This document shows, in pieces, positions 34,830 through 43,843 of a DNA stretch of 64,000 nucleotides. A program made the translations under genes and the position numbers. Origin of the DNA: Psychrobacillus sp044762655. Lineage in GTDB: Bacteria > Bacillota > Bacilli > Bacillales_A > Planococcaceae. The notes beneath the pieces were generated by a model. It was not told the DNA's origin, searched no databases, and saw only the letters and a list, made by a program, of their open reading frames with translations. The DNA is taken from positions 744,001 through 808,000 of the forward strand of contig NZ_JBIWER010000002.1 of the NCBI RefSeq assembly GCF_044762655.1, in the 5' to 3' direction. The first letter of the stretch is position 1. Each line of letters starts with the position of its first letter.

Positions 34830-36380
34830 ATGAAAATTCAACTACCTTTCAATAAAAATAAAAAACGAACACCTGTAATAAAAGATGCTCCTAAAAAAGA
34901 TATAGGCATGATGACTCCACTGAAAAGTGACTTTGTTCAATTGATAAAAGATGCAACAAATAATCCGGCTGACTTAATCATCAAAAATATTTCATCCAAT
35001 CTTACGCTCGTCTATATTGACAAATTAGTTAATGAAGTAACTTTAAACGATCATATCATCTCCAATTTGCAGGATAAATCGATTGATACTCCAGACACTA
35101 TAAAAACTACCCTTTCTATACCAGAGATAGATATTTCGACTCGATTAGAAGTGGTTATAAAAGCAATTGTAAATGGATCCGTACTTATCCAAGTAGAAGG
35201 ATTTTCTGAAGTAATAATGGCTAGTATTCCTAAGCGTGAATTGCGAACTTTGACATCACCAGAAAATGAATCCCAAGTAATTGGGTCTCAAGTCGGTTTT
35301 AATGAAAGTCTTTCTACGAATATTTCCTTAGTACGACGTTATATCATGAGTCCAGATCTTTGTAACGAAAACTTCGCACTTGGAAAACGGACCAATACCT
35401 CTGTAGCACTTTTATACATGAACGGGATAGCAAATGAACAAATGGTTAACACGTTGCGCCAAAGAATTACGGATTTAGATATAGATGCATTACTCGATAG
35501 TGCGGTTCTAGCAGAAATGATTGACGATAACTCGATTACCCCCTTTCCACAAATGCTCCTGACCGAAAGACCGGACAGGTTTTGCGAGGGTCTTTTGAAT
35601 GGGAAGTTGGGGGTTATAGTAGAAGGTAGTTCTATGGCGATCATATGCCCCCAATCATTTATTGAATTCTTTCAAAGTCGTGAGGATCAAAATTTAAGAT
35701 GGCAAATTGCTACATTTGTTCGATTATTAAGGTTTAGTGCCATTCTTCTATCTGTATTTTTGACACCGATATATGTAGGGGCGCTGACCTTTCATTATGA
35801 AGTGATTCCTCTAGCCTTCTTGGTGCCACTTAGTGAATCGCGAGCTTTAGTTCCTTTTCCACCTGTATTTGAAGCATTACTACTTGAATTTATTATTGAA
35901 TTACTAAGAGAGGCTGGAGCAAGATTACCAACAAAAATTGGTCAAACTATTGGTATCGTTGGTGGTATCGTAATTGGGACAGCAGCTGTACAAGCGGGAA
36001 TAACTAGTAACATTTTGCTAATATTCGTTGCATTAAGCGCCCTGGCATCTTTCACAACTCCAAGTTATATGATGGGGAATGTTATTCGGTTCATTCGTTT
36101 TCCTATTATCATACTTGCAGGATTTTGGGGTTACTATGGAATTATGCTAGCCTTTTGTTTTATCCTTATCCATCTTTTGCGTCAAACTAGTTTGGGTGCA
36201 CCATATCTGTCTCCTTTTTATCCTCCGAGATTGAAAGGTATGTCTGACAGTATTATTAGATTGCCTATACCATTCACGTCCAAAAGACCAGATATTACAA
36301 GACCAACTGATCAAGGAAAATTCAATGCTGAACCTGTAAAGCCTAAAAACACTTCAACAGAAGGTGGAAAGAATGGATAA
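34830..36380 (+). CDS. GerA-type spore germination receptor subunit A
   Basis: This 516-residue protein has a soluble N-terminal domain (about 1-290) and a C-terminal half with four or five membrane segments (about 295-450), ending in a soluble Pro-rich tail. Conserved pieces include RRYIMSPDLCNENFALGKRT, MLLTERPDRFCEGLLNGKLG and SPFYPPRLKGM. GerA subunits form the channel-like core of germinant receptors in the spore inner membrane. AAGGAG is 13 bases from the ATG, rather distant. It overlaps the gerB-type start by 8 bases. Confidence 0.95.
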   Translation: MKIQLPFNKNKKRTPVIKDAPKKDIGMMTPLKSDFVQLIKDATNNPADLIIKNISSNLTLVYIDKLVNEVTLNDHIISNLQDKSIDTPDTIKTTLSIPEIDISTRLEVVIKAIVNGSVLIQVEGFSEVIMASIPKRELRTLTSPENESQVIGSQVGFNESLSTNISLVRRYIMSPDLCNENFALGKRTNTSVALLYMNGIANEQMVNTLRQRITDLDIDALLDSAVLAEMIDDNSITPFPQMLLTERPDRFCEGLLNGKLGVIVEGSSMAIICPQSFIEFFQSREDQNLRWQIATFVRLLRFSAILLSVFLTPIYVGALTFHYEVIPLAFLVPLSESRALVPFPPVFEALLLEFIIELLREAGARLPTKIGQTIGIVGGIVIGTAAVQAGITSNILLIFVALSALASFTTPSYMMGNVIRFIRFPIIILAGFWGYYGIMLAFCFILIHLLRQTSLGAPYLSPFYPPRLKGMSDSIIRLPIPFTSKRPDITRPTDQGKFNAEPVKPKNTSTEGGKNG

Positions 36381-37494
36381 TTCAATACGACTTGAACCGA
36401 ATGATATGTTTAATACATATTTACTGTTCTTTGTCATTCACAGTGCGCAAATTGGGGTTGGTGTACAAGGGTTTCAACGTATTGTGTATCAAAATGCAAA
36501 ACATGATGCGTGGATTTCAGTAATACTGGCGGGAATTGCCACTCATATTGTCGCTTTTTGTATGATAAAAACTTTAGAAGCTTATGGCTCTAATGACCTC
36601 TATGGAATTCAGCAAGATATTTACGGAAAATGGTTAGGCAATTTTTTAAATGCTATTTATATTTTGTACTGTTCTATTGCGTTTTTCGCCGTTTTGCGAA
36701 ATTATATAGAAGTTATTCAAGCATGGTTATTTCCTGACATAAGTACGTGGTTTCTTTCGGCTACATTAATTCTAATCACCATATATGCATTTACCGGTGG
36801 ACTTCGTGTAATAGTCGGGATTTCTTTTTTTAGTGTCGTCCTTGCTCTTTGGATCTTCCCTATGTTAATTTTTCCGATGAAATTCGCTACGGTAGATAGT
36901 CTATTTCCTATTTTAGAGGCAAATGTTGGGTCTCTATTAAAAGGTGCATATTCCATGACATTTACAATTTTAGGTTTTGAGATACTAAATGTAATTTATC
37001 CCTTTATAAAAGACAAGAAAAAAACAAGCAAATATACACATTTAGCTTTGTTGGCATCTACATTTATTTACCTTTCCGTCATGTTGGTATCGATTGGGTA
37101 CTACAGTGAAGGAAAACTACTTAGAACTGTTTGGGCGACATTAACATTATTTAGCTTTATCAGTTTTCCTTTTATGGAAAGATTTGAATTTGTGGCGGTA
37201 TGTTTTTGGATGTTAATCATTTTGCCGAATCTTTGTCTGTATTTATGGGCAGCTTATCGCGGGGTAATACGTTTAGTAAATATAAGTGGTACGAAATTCG
37301 TTTGGATTTTCTCTTTCATTATTTTTTTAGGCACATTGCTCGTGGAGTCTCGTACCCAGATTAACATGATTAATAATCAAGTGGGTAAAGTGGGGTTTTA
37401 TCTAGTGTTTGTTTATCCTATTCTCTTATATTTGTTAACCATTCTTAAAAAGAAATTTACTTCGCAGAAGGAGCAAACAAATGAGAACCCTTAG
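36373..37494 (+). CDS. GerB-type spore germination receptor permease
   Basis: This 373-residue protein has about ten membrane segments and the family N-terminal stretch FNTYLLFFVIHSAQIGVGVQ. It is the germinant-binding permease-like subunit. ATG at 36373 is chosen over the in-frame GTG at 36364 because AAGGTGG sits five bases upstream of it. It overlaps gerA by 8 bases and the gerC-type gene by 14 bases, indicating translational coupling. Confidence 0.95.
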   Translation: MDNSIRLEPNDMFNTYLLFFVIHSAQIGVGVQGFQRIVYQNAKHDAWISVILAGIATHIVAFCMIKTLEAYGSNDLYGIQQDIYGKWLGNFLNAIYILYCSIAFFAVLRNYIEVIQAWLFPDISTWFLSATLILITIYAFTGGLRVIVGISFFSVVLALWIFPMLIFPMKFATVDSLFPILEANVGSLLKGAYSMTFTILGFEILNVIYPFIKDKKKTSKYTHLALLASTFIYLSVMLVSIGYYSEGKLLRTVWATLTLFSFISFPFMERFEFVAVCFWMLIILPNLCLYLWAAYRGVIRLVNISGTKFVWIFSFIIFLGTLLVESRTQINMINNQVGKVGFYLVFVYPILLYLLTILKKKFTSQKEQTNENP

Positions 37495-38605
37495 ATTTTA
37501 TGTCATCTTACTTCTTTTACCTAGCCTTCTTGCCGGATGTGTTGAAACAAATATCTTAGACAAAGTTGGGTTAGTTACTTTAGTTGGTTACGATGTGGGA
37601 ACTGAAGAAAAAATCTCCACTACCGCAGTTGTTCGTGAAGTAAATCCGGAATTTCAAAGTAATGTGCAAGTAATTACAACTGAAAATAAAACTAGTAAAG
37701 GGAATCGAATGAAAACCAATCGTAAATTATCTAAAAAAATTATGGTCGGTCAAATGAGAGTAATCTTGTTAAGCGAAGAGTTGGCTAAGGATAACATACA
37801 TCACTATATAGAGACAAACTTAGAAAATGCAAGTGTAAGTAATAGTCTTTATTTGGCCGTAGTGGAGGATCAAATGGCATCCTTACTTGAATACAAATAT
37901 AAAAATATTGAAGATGTAGGGCAACATATTTATAGGTTATTAGAGCAAAACATACAACAGGAGCATATGATCTCATCCACTCTCCATGAAATTGCACATG
38001 ATATGTATATGGCTGGGAATGATATTGCTATGCCAATCATAAAAAAAGACGAAGAGTTGGTAGGAATATCAGGGATCGCCCTATTTAAAGGAGATAAAAT
38101 GGTGGGTAGACTCTCCGCGGAAGATAGCTTTTTTGTCAAGCTAATAAGGGATAATTTTAAGTCTGGTATATTTGAAACAGTCTTAGAAAAAGATAACATA
38201 CCTAGTGACATTTTAAAAACCAAACCAAATGAAGTTTCATTAGCATTCGATGCAATTCGCTCAAAAAGAGAATTAAAGTTAGTCAATCCAACTACTCCCG
38301 AATTTGACTTGAATCTTAAAGTAAAAGCACAAATATTAGAAATTAATCCCGATGTTAATCTAGACGATCCCAAAAAAGTAGCAAAACTGGAAAAAGCGAT
38401 CAGTAAAAATCTAACAAGTGATATATTAAGGATAATTGATTATGGTAAGAGTATTGAATCCGACGTTTTTGGCTTCGGCGAGAAATATAGAAGCTCTGTA
38501 AGAGGCTCTAATCTGACGAATGAAAAATGGCACGAACTATATAAAAACATGAAAGTAAATGTGAAAGTTGACTTTGTCATAATCAGGAATGGAGTATTTG
38601 AGTAA
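37481..38605 (+). CDS. GerC-type germination receptor lipoprotein
   Basis: This 374-residue lipoprotein has a signal peptide (RTLRFYVILLLLPSLLAGC) with lipobox LAGC, Cys at about residue 20. The Ger(x)C family fold follows, with DKVGLVTLVGYD near the N terminus and DVFGFGEKYR and VNVKVDFVIIRNG near the C terminus. It completes the canonical A-B-C receptor operon. AGAAGGAGCAAACA precedes the ATG. Confidence 0.95.
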   Translation: MRTLRFYVILLLLPSLLAGCVETNILDKVGLVTLVGYDVGTEEKISTTAVVREVNPEFQSNVQVITTENKTSKGNRMKTNRKLSKKIMVGQMRVILLSEELAKDNIHHYIETNLENASVSNSLYLAVVEDQMASLLEYKYKNIEDVGQHIYRLLEQNIQQEHMISSTLHEIAHDMYMAGNDIAMPIIKKDEELVGISGIALFKGDKMVGRLSAEDSFFVKLIRDNFKSGIFETVLEKDNIPSDILKTKPNEVSLAFDAIRSKRELKLVNPTTPEFDLNLKVKAQILEINPDVNLDDPKKVAKLEKAISKNLTSDILRIIDYGKSIESDVFGFGEKYRSSVRGSNLTNEKWHELYKNMKVNVKVDFVIIRNGVFE

Positions 38606-38709
38606 TAACCAAGATTCGTTCATTTACCGCGATGTCAATCCATAAAAAAACGTTTAGATGTGGTTGTATCATAGAACAATTCTCTTCAAGGATGATTGGC
38701 AAGTTCGCA

Positions 38710-38746
38710 AAAGTAATCCGTCGAGTGATAGGTGGATTACTTTTTT
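38710..38746 (+). terminator. Terminator after the gerA-gerB-gerC operon
   Basis: AAGTAATCC and GGATTACTT arms with a 14-base loop followed by TTTTTT, 105 bases after the gerC-type stop codon. Confidence 0.75.
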
Positions 38747-38766
38747 GTATGTGAACTTACCTACTT

Positions 38767-39270
38767 TTACTCCACCCCAACTTTATCACTTCTGCGCTCT
38801 AATAATACAACATCGCGCCACACTCCATTTAGTTTCCCCATTTGTTTTCTCGTTCCTACTACTCCAAATCCGAATTTTTTATGTAAGTTAATACTTGCAA
38901 TATTTTCTGGAAAGATCAATGCTTGGATTGTCCAGATTTTGTTTTGCTCACTGGATTCAATCACTTGTTGTAGTAATTGACTACCAACACCCTTCCCAGC
39001 TGCAACAGAAGCTATATAAATGCTTACCTCTACAACACCTGAATATGCAAGCATACTAGAAACTGGAGTTAATGCTACCCACCCTACTACTTCCCCATTC
39101 AGTTTAGCAACAAAACGGCATTTATTTAAATGATCTTTATCCCATTCCTCCCAAGTGGGAGCCTCTGTTCTGAATGTGGCATTTGCTGTTCGAATACCTT
39201 CTATGAAAATCTCTCTAACATAATCCCAATCGGAAGATATCATTTTACTAATAGTTATGTTTTGATTCAT
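38767..39270 (-). CDS. GNAT acetyltransferase, phosphinothricin acetyltransferase (Pat)-like
   Basis: This 167-residue protein resembles the Pat/YwnH branch: DWDYVREIFIEGIRTANATF, VVGWVALTPVS, and the acetyl-CoA loop AAGKGVGSQLLQQVIES, ending SINLHKKFGF-GVVGTRKQMG-GVWRDVVLLER. Members acetylate amino-acid analogues such as phosphinothricin or methionine sulfone. The start at 39270 is used because GGGGAA precedes the ATG; the longer frame to 39321 has no ribosome site. Confidence 0.87.
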   Translation of the reverse strand: MNQNITISKMISSDWDYVREIFIEGIRTANATFRTEAPTWEEWDKDHLNKCRFVAKLNGEVVGWVALTPVSSMLAYSGVVEVSIYIASVAAGKGVGSQLLQQVIESSEQNKIWTIQALIFPENIASINLHKKFGFGVVGTRKQMGKLNGVWRDVVLLERRSDKVGVE

Positions 39271-39347
39271 CAGTATTCCCCATTTCTCTAAATAAAAGCA
39301 TTTCCAAGAAGGATTATACACCTTTGGAAATGCTTTTTAAAGAACTC

Positions 39348-40454
39348 TTATACAATTTGAATGCTGAATAATAGCCCAATATAAGCCACTATAACAACGA
39401 ATAAACTCATGATAAAGGAAAATATGGCTGGCATTCTTTTGACGAATGAGAATAGGCTCAGTGCAAGAAAAACAGCAGATATACATAACAAGAGTATTCC
39501 ATCTAGATTAAATACCATTTGAACCGCTATATTAGAAGAAACATTCCCATCATGAAACAGTAAAAATAATGAAGAAAAGCCCTCACTATTTATTGTTTCA
39601 AACAGACTATGTGGTGGTGATTGCTGACTCATAGCACCCGTAGCAGCAAAAATTAAAAGAAGTATAAAAAATTCTACTTTTGTCCACGGTCGAGCATCAA
39701 AATTTTCGTCTTTCAGTAGTCGTTTTTTCATGAGAATTCCATTTATAAACGCATATGCAATGAGTGGAATAATTAGCAGATGCTTGATCAACAGACTTTG
39801 TCCATAGGAAACTGTCCATGTATCAGGATAAGCTTCCAGCGGTGTAGAGAAACTCATTAAAGAAAATCCTGTTATGATAATTATTCCAAAACAGTATAAT
39901 GCGGTTATATGAAACCATTTTAAGAACGATAACCAGTTATGCGTATTTTTGGAAAACCAAGTTGCTACAAACAGTATTCCAACCCAAATGACCACAGAGG
40001 CAAAGTGTAGGAAATGAATGATTAATCCCTTCGTGCTTTGAATAGAATTTGCATGACTTGACCAGCTTACACTTAAGATAAGTACAAAAACTAGTAAAAT
40101 CCCTACAATCGAATACAAAACAGATTTCTTGCCATCAAAGAATAAAATATACAGTCCTAAGAACACCGTTACAATTAACATAAATAACCATGATTTACCT
40201 ACCTCAAAGGTCAATAAAATATATTGCAGTGAATCAAATAAACCATAGTCTTCATATAAATAAATGAGCAAACTAATAAGTGGAACAAAAGAAAATAACG
40301 CTATGCCAATTACTGCAAATAATTTTAATTTTTTTGAAACAACAATAGAGGGAATTAAATCGTTTGGAAATAGAGATAAAATATAGCTCCCCATTATCAA
40401 AGCGAAGCACACATATAAAAGCGCCTCGCTTAAAGTTGTCAAAACAAACATCAT
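39348..40454 (-). CDS. CopD-family copper-transport membrane protein
   Basis: This 368-residue protein has about nine membrane segments and CopD-type features: FLHFASVVIWVGILFVATW (a His-containing segment) and the loop around IFAATGAMSQQSPPHSLFET. CopD moves copper across the membrane together with a CopC-type binding protein. Its ATG overlaps the CopC-type stop (ATGA), showing coupling. In B. subtilis the two functions are fused in YcnJ; here they are separate genes. Confidence 0.87.
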   Translation of the reverse strand: MMFVLTTLSEALLYVCFALIMGSYILSLFPNDLIPSIVVSKKLKLFAVIGIALFSFVPLISLLIYLYEDYGLFDSLQYILLTFEVGKSWLFMLIVTVFLGLYILFFDGKKSVLYSIVGILLVFVLILSVSWSSHANSIQSTKGLIIHFLHFASVVIWVGILFVATWFSKNTHNWLSFLKWFHITALYCFGIIIITGFSLMSFSTPLEAYPDTWTVSYGQSLLIKHLLIIPLIAYAFINGILMKKRLLKDENFDARPWTKVEFFILLLIFAATGAMSQQSPPHSLFETINSEGFSSLFLLFHDGNVSSNIAVQMVFNLDGILLLCISAVFLALSLFSFVKRMPAIFSFIMSLFVVIVAYIGLLFSIQIV

Positions 40455-41002
40455 TTTCTATTTCTCCGAGCCATCCACCAAGCAGCTAGTGCAATGATAA
40501 TGACTAAAACTATAATAATTCCTACTGTAGAATTGGAACTCTCTTCCTCTTGTTCTGCTTCCACTGTTGTTTCCATTTCATTAGTGCTAGATTCAACCGG
40601 TTCTGCTTCATCAATTGTTTCAGTAGTTGGTTCTACTGCTTCAACTTCTTCAGGCGCTTCTAATACAAAATCAATTACACCTTCTATCGGATGACCGTCA
40701 GCCCCGATTATCTTCCAATTGATCTGATATGCCCCGTTTTCCAAGCGTTCAGTTACATTCCCAGATAATACGTTATTACTTACTGTAATATCTTCTACAT
40801 TCACTGCGTCATTTGAGGAGTTCGTTAATGTGAAGGAGCTTGTTTCTTCTATCTTTGTTAAAAATGTAAGTGTAATCTCGTTTAGCTTTTCGGTTACCGT
40901 GCTACCTTGAACAGGAGTAGAGCTTTCCAAGCCAGTGTGCGCTAGTACATTATTGCTAACCAATAGTACAAAAGCAATTGTCATCCAGAATATTTTTTTC
41001 AT
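40451..41002 (-). CDS. CopC-type copper-binding protein with C-terminal membrane anchor
   Basis: This 183-residue protein has a signal peptide ending at VLA-HTGLESS, so the mature protein would begin with His, the first ligand of the CopC copper site. The second family motif, IGADGHPIEGVIDFVL, carries the Asp-His pair. A Glu/Thr-rich linker (about 115-150) and a C-terminal membrane segment with Arg-rich tail (AAWWMARRNRK) follow, anchoring it to the outer face. The start at 41002 follows AGGTTAATT. It is co-transcribed with copD. Confidence 0.88.
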   Translation of the reverse strand: MKKIFWMTIAFVLLVSNNVLAHTGLESSTPVQGSTVTEKLNEITLTFLTKIEETSSFTLTNSSNDAVNVEDITVSNNVLSGNVTERLENGAYQINWKIIGADGHPIEGVIDFVLEAPEEVEAVEPTTETIDEAEPVESSTNEMETTVEAEQEEESSNSTVGIIIVLVIIIALAAWWMARRNRK

Positions 41003-41145
41003 AATTAACCTCCAAAAATTTGTACATAATTTATACCACACTATACTTATACCATAAAGCTATGAAGAAAGAATGTAGTTTGTATTTTCCGCAAACTTGA
41101 GATACCCTGTATGTGTACCACAAATTATTTATAGGAGTGATTTTA

Positions 41146-41373
41146 ATGGCTAAATCGGCTGCCAAACGTAGACGGGAACACCTACTTCGTAATCTAGGCA
41201 AAGATGTGACAATAGCAAGAAATGAAGTTAATTTTAGTACACATGTCCGGATGACTAAATCGAAAAAAGAGAAACTACAGCAAAATTATAACAAATATAA
41301 AAAGCATTTCACAAAAGGTACAATACCTGATGGAAATGCTTTTTATTATGATACTGCTATTTTTGCGGCTTAA
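41146..41373 (+). CDS. Small basic conserved hypothetical protein
   Basis: This 75-residue, Lys/Arg-rich protein starts MAKSAAKRRREHLLRNLGKD and contains MTKSKKEKLQQNYNKYKKHF. AGGAGTGA precedes the ATG at 41146. I recognise it only as a conserved Bacillus-type small protein; the charge suggests nucleic-acid or ribosome binding, which is inference. A hairpin ACGAGA-GAG-TCTCGT with T run follows at 41394-41412 and can serve both this gene and the convergent parC. Confidence 0.65.
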   Translation: MAKSAAKRRREHLLRNLGKDVTIARNEVNFSTHVRMTKSKKEKLQQNYNKYKKHFTKGTIPDGNAFYYDTAIFAA

Positions 41374-41393
41374 TCAAGAGATTTGGTCTTATA

Positions 41394-41412
41394 CGAGAGA
41401 GTCTCGTTTTTG
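41394..41412. terminator. Short hairpin between small basic protein and parC
   Basis: ACGAGAGAGTCTCGTTTTT, a 6-bp stem with T run on the plus strand, between convergent genes. Confidence 0.6.
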
Positions 41413-41413
41413 G

Positions 41414-43843
41414 TTATAGATTCTCTTCATTTGTTTGTTTCCATACACGAACTAAGGGTCCATCTTTTTCGGTATCGATCACAAACGAACCATTCGAGTA
41501 TCGATCCGATGGACGGAAAGAATTAACATCTATTGTTTCCTGGCCTTTTTCTGTTTCAATAATCACATGGTCATTTTTCTTAACTAATAAAACATCAAAC
41601 ACACGATGTGGATTTGTCTTAAGCTCTCTTAATGTAAGCACGCCTCGCTTAGCTCGAAGACCCGCTTCGATTTCACTTAATGCCATTTTTTTAACGGCAC
41701 CTCTTTGCGTGATCAGCATAATATCTTCGTTGCTTTGAAGCGAAATTGGATTAACACTTACTACATAATCTCCGTCCTTTAGATTAATCGCTTTTACCCC
41801 TGCAGTTTTTACTCCAGTGATTGGCACTTCGTCTAAAGAGAAACGAACAGAATAGCTAGCATGTGTCGTGATTAATACATCATCCGATGGTGCTACTAGC
41901 TCTGCAATGATCATTTCATCACTATTTTTCAGGTTCATCGTTTTAATCGATTTTGCGTATCGTTGCACCACATAATCAGAAAGTAAGGAACGTTTAATCT
42001 GTCCATCTCTTGTTGCTGTTAAAACGCTTAAATCCTTGTCAAATGAATCAATACCCATTACTCGGATTATTTTTTCTTGTGAATCGAGTGGCACGATACT
42101 GGATATATGCTGCCCAAGGTCTTTCCAGCGTATATCCGGTAATTCATGCACTGGCTGGTAGATATAATTGCCCTTAGAAGTGAATAGCAATAGATGATTC
42201 TGCATATGGATTGATTCTTTAAACAGTAAATAATCCGATTCCTTAATAGCGAAATCTTGCCCATTAGAAGCTGTGTATGAACGTGTGCTCGTACGTTTAA
42301 TGTAGCCGTCCTTCGTTACCGTTACATACACTTCTTCGTTTGGAATTAGGACATCTAAGTTCACTTTAATCTCTTCAATTTCATCTTCAATGACTGATCT
42401 ACGCGGTTCAGAAAATTGTTTTCTTACAGCTAATAGTTCTTTTTTAATCACTTTCAAAAGTGCTGATTCCTTTGCAAGAATATTCTCTAATTCTTTCACT
42501 AATTTATTGAGCGTTTCTTCTTCATTTTGAAGCTCGGTAATATCAGTATTAGTTAAACGATATAATTGTAGGGAGACTATTGCTTCTGCCTGGGCTTCGG
42601 AGAATTCAAATAAGGCAATTAAGTTATTTTTTGCATCTCTTTTGTCTTTGGAAGCTCTGATTGCTTTGATCACTTCATCTAGAATCGATAGAGCTTTCAT
42701 AAGTCCTGCTACAATATGGAGTCTTTCCTTTGCTTTTTTCAAATCAAATACTGTACGACGAGTCACAACTTCTTTTTGGTGTTCAATGTATGAATCTAAA
42801 AGAAGTGGTAAAGTCATCATCGTTGGTCTGCGATTATGAATAGCAATCATATTGAAATTATAAGTCACTTGTAAATCAGTATTTTTTAACAAATACTGAA
42901 GGATCCCATGAGCATCAATTTCTTTTTTCATCTCAATGACAATTCGTAAACCCGTGCGATCGGATTCGTCTCGAACCTCTGCGATTCCTTCAAGACGTTT
43001 ATCATGTCTTTGTTCGTCTATTTTCTTCACTAAGTTTGCTTTGTTCACTTCAAAAGGAATTTCGGTAATAACAATTTGTTGCTTACCGCCTTTAATCGTT
43101 TCAATTTCTGTTTTGGAGCGAACGACAATTTTCCCTTTACCCGTTTCATAAGCTTTTTTGATACCCTCTACACCTTGGATAATTGCTCCTGTAGGGAAAT
43201 CCGGTCCTTTAATAACAGTCATTAGCTCGTCGACTGTGGCAGCAGGATTTTCAATTCTCATCATGACAGCATCTAGTGCTTCGTGTAAAGAATGTGGTGG
43301 AATATCGGTTGCATACCCTGCTGAAATCCCAGTAGAACCATTTACGATCAAATTCGGAAACCTTGCTGGTAATACGACTGGCTCTGAGTCCGAATCATCA
43401 AAGTTCGGGATATAGTCAACCGTATTCTTGTTAATATCTCTTAGTAACTCATGAGAAATTGCAGAAAGTCTAGCTTCCGTGTAACGCATCGCTGCTGGTG
43501 GATCCCCATCAACAGAACCATTGTTCCCGTGCATTTCGACAGTCATATGGCGAAGCTTCCACTCTTGACTCATACGCACCATCGCTTCATAAACGGAACT
43601 ATCTCCATGAGGATGATAGTTACCGATGACATTACCGACTGTTTTGGCGGATTTTCGGAATGGTTTATCATTTGTATTGCCTTCTTGGAACATCGCAAAT
43701 AAAATGCGGCGTTGAACAGGTTTTAAGCCATCTCTAGCATCAGGTAGTGCACGATCTTGAATGATGTATTTGCTATAACGTCCAAACCGATCACCGATCA
43801 CCTCTTCTAATGGCAAATTTTGATAACGTTCGGTTTGTGTCAT
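41414..43843 (-). CDS. parC: DNA topoisomerase IV subunit A
   Basis: This 809-residue type IIA topoisomerase subunit has the active-site Tyr in AMRYTEARLS (about residue 120), the helix motif HPHGDSSVYEAMVRM of the quinolone-resistance region and a C-terminal beta-pinwheel domain. With ParE it decatenates daughter chromosomes. Its ATG overlaps the parE stop by 4 bases (ATGA). The N terminus and missing GyrA box indicate ParC rather than GyrA. Confidence 0.96.
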   Translation of the reverse strand: MTQTERYQNLPLEEVIGDRFGRYSKYIIQDRALPDARDGLKPVQRRILFAMFQEGNTNDKPFRKSAKTVGNVIGNYHPHGDSSVYEAMVRMSQEWKLRHMTVEMHGNNGSVDGDPPAAMRYTEARLSAISHELLRDINKNTVDYIPNFDDSDSEPVVLPARFPNLIVNGSTGISAGYATDIPPHSLHEALDAVMMRIENPAATVDELMTVIKGPDFPTGAIIQGVEGIKKAYETGKGKIVVRSKTEIETIKGGKQQIVITEIPFEVNKANLVKKIDEQRHDKRLEGIAEVRDESDRTGLRIVIEMKKEIDAHGILQYLLKNTDLQVTYNFNMIAIHNRRPTMMTLPLLLDSYIEHQKEVVTRRTVFDLKKAKERLHIVAGLMKALSILDEVIKAIRASKDKRDAKNNLIALFEFSEAQAEAIVSLQLYRLTNTDITELQNEEETLNKLVKELENILAKESALLKVIKKELLAVRKQFSEPRRSVIEDEIEEIKVNLDVLIPNEEVYVTVTKDGYIKRTSTRSYTASNGQDFAIKESDYLLFKESIHMQNHLLLFTSKGNYIYQPVHELPDIRWKDLGQHISSIVPLDSQEKIIRVMGIDSFDKDLSVLTATRDGQIKRSLLSDYVVQRYAKSIKTMNLKNSDEMIIAELVAPSDDVLITTHASYSVRFSLDEVPITGVKTAGVKAINLKDGDYVVSVNPISLQSNEDIMLITQRGAVKKMALSEIEAGLRAKRGVLTLRELKTNPHRVFDVLLVKKNDHVIIETEKGQETIDVNSFRPSDRYSNGSFVIDTEKDGPLVRVWKQTNEENL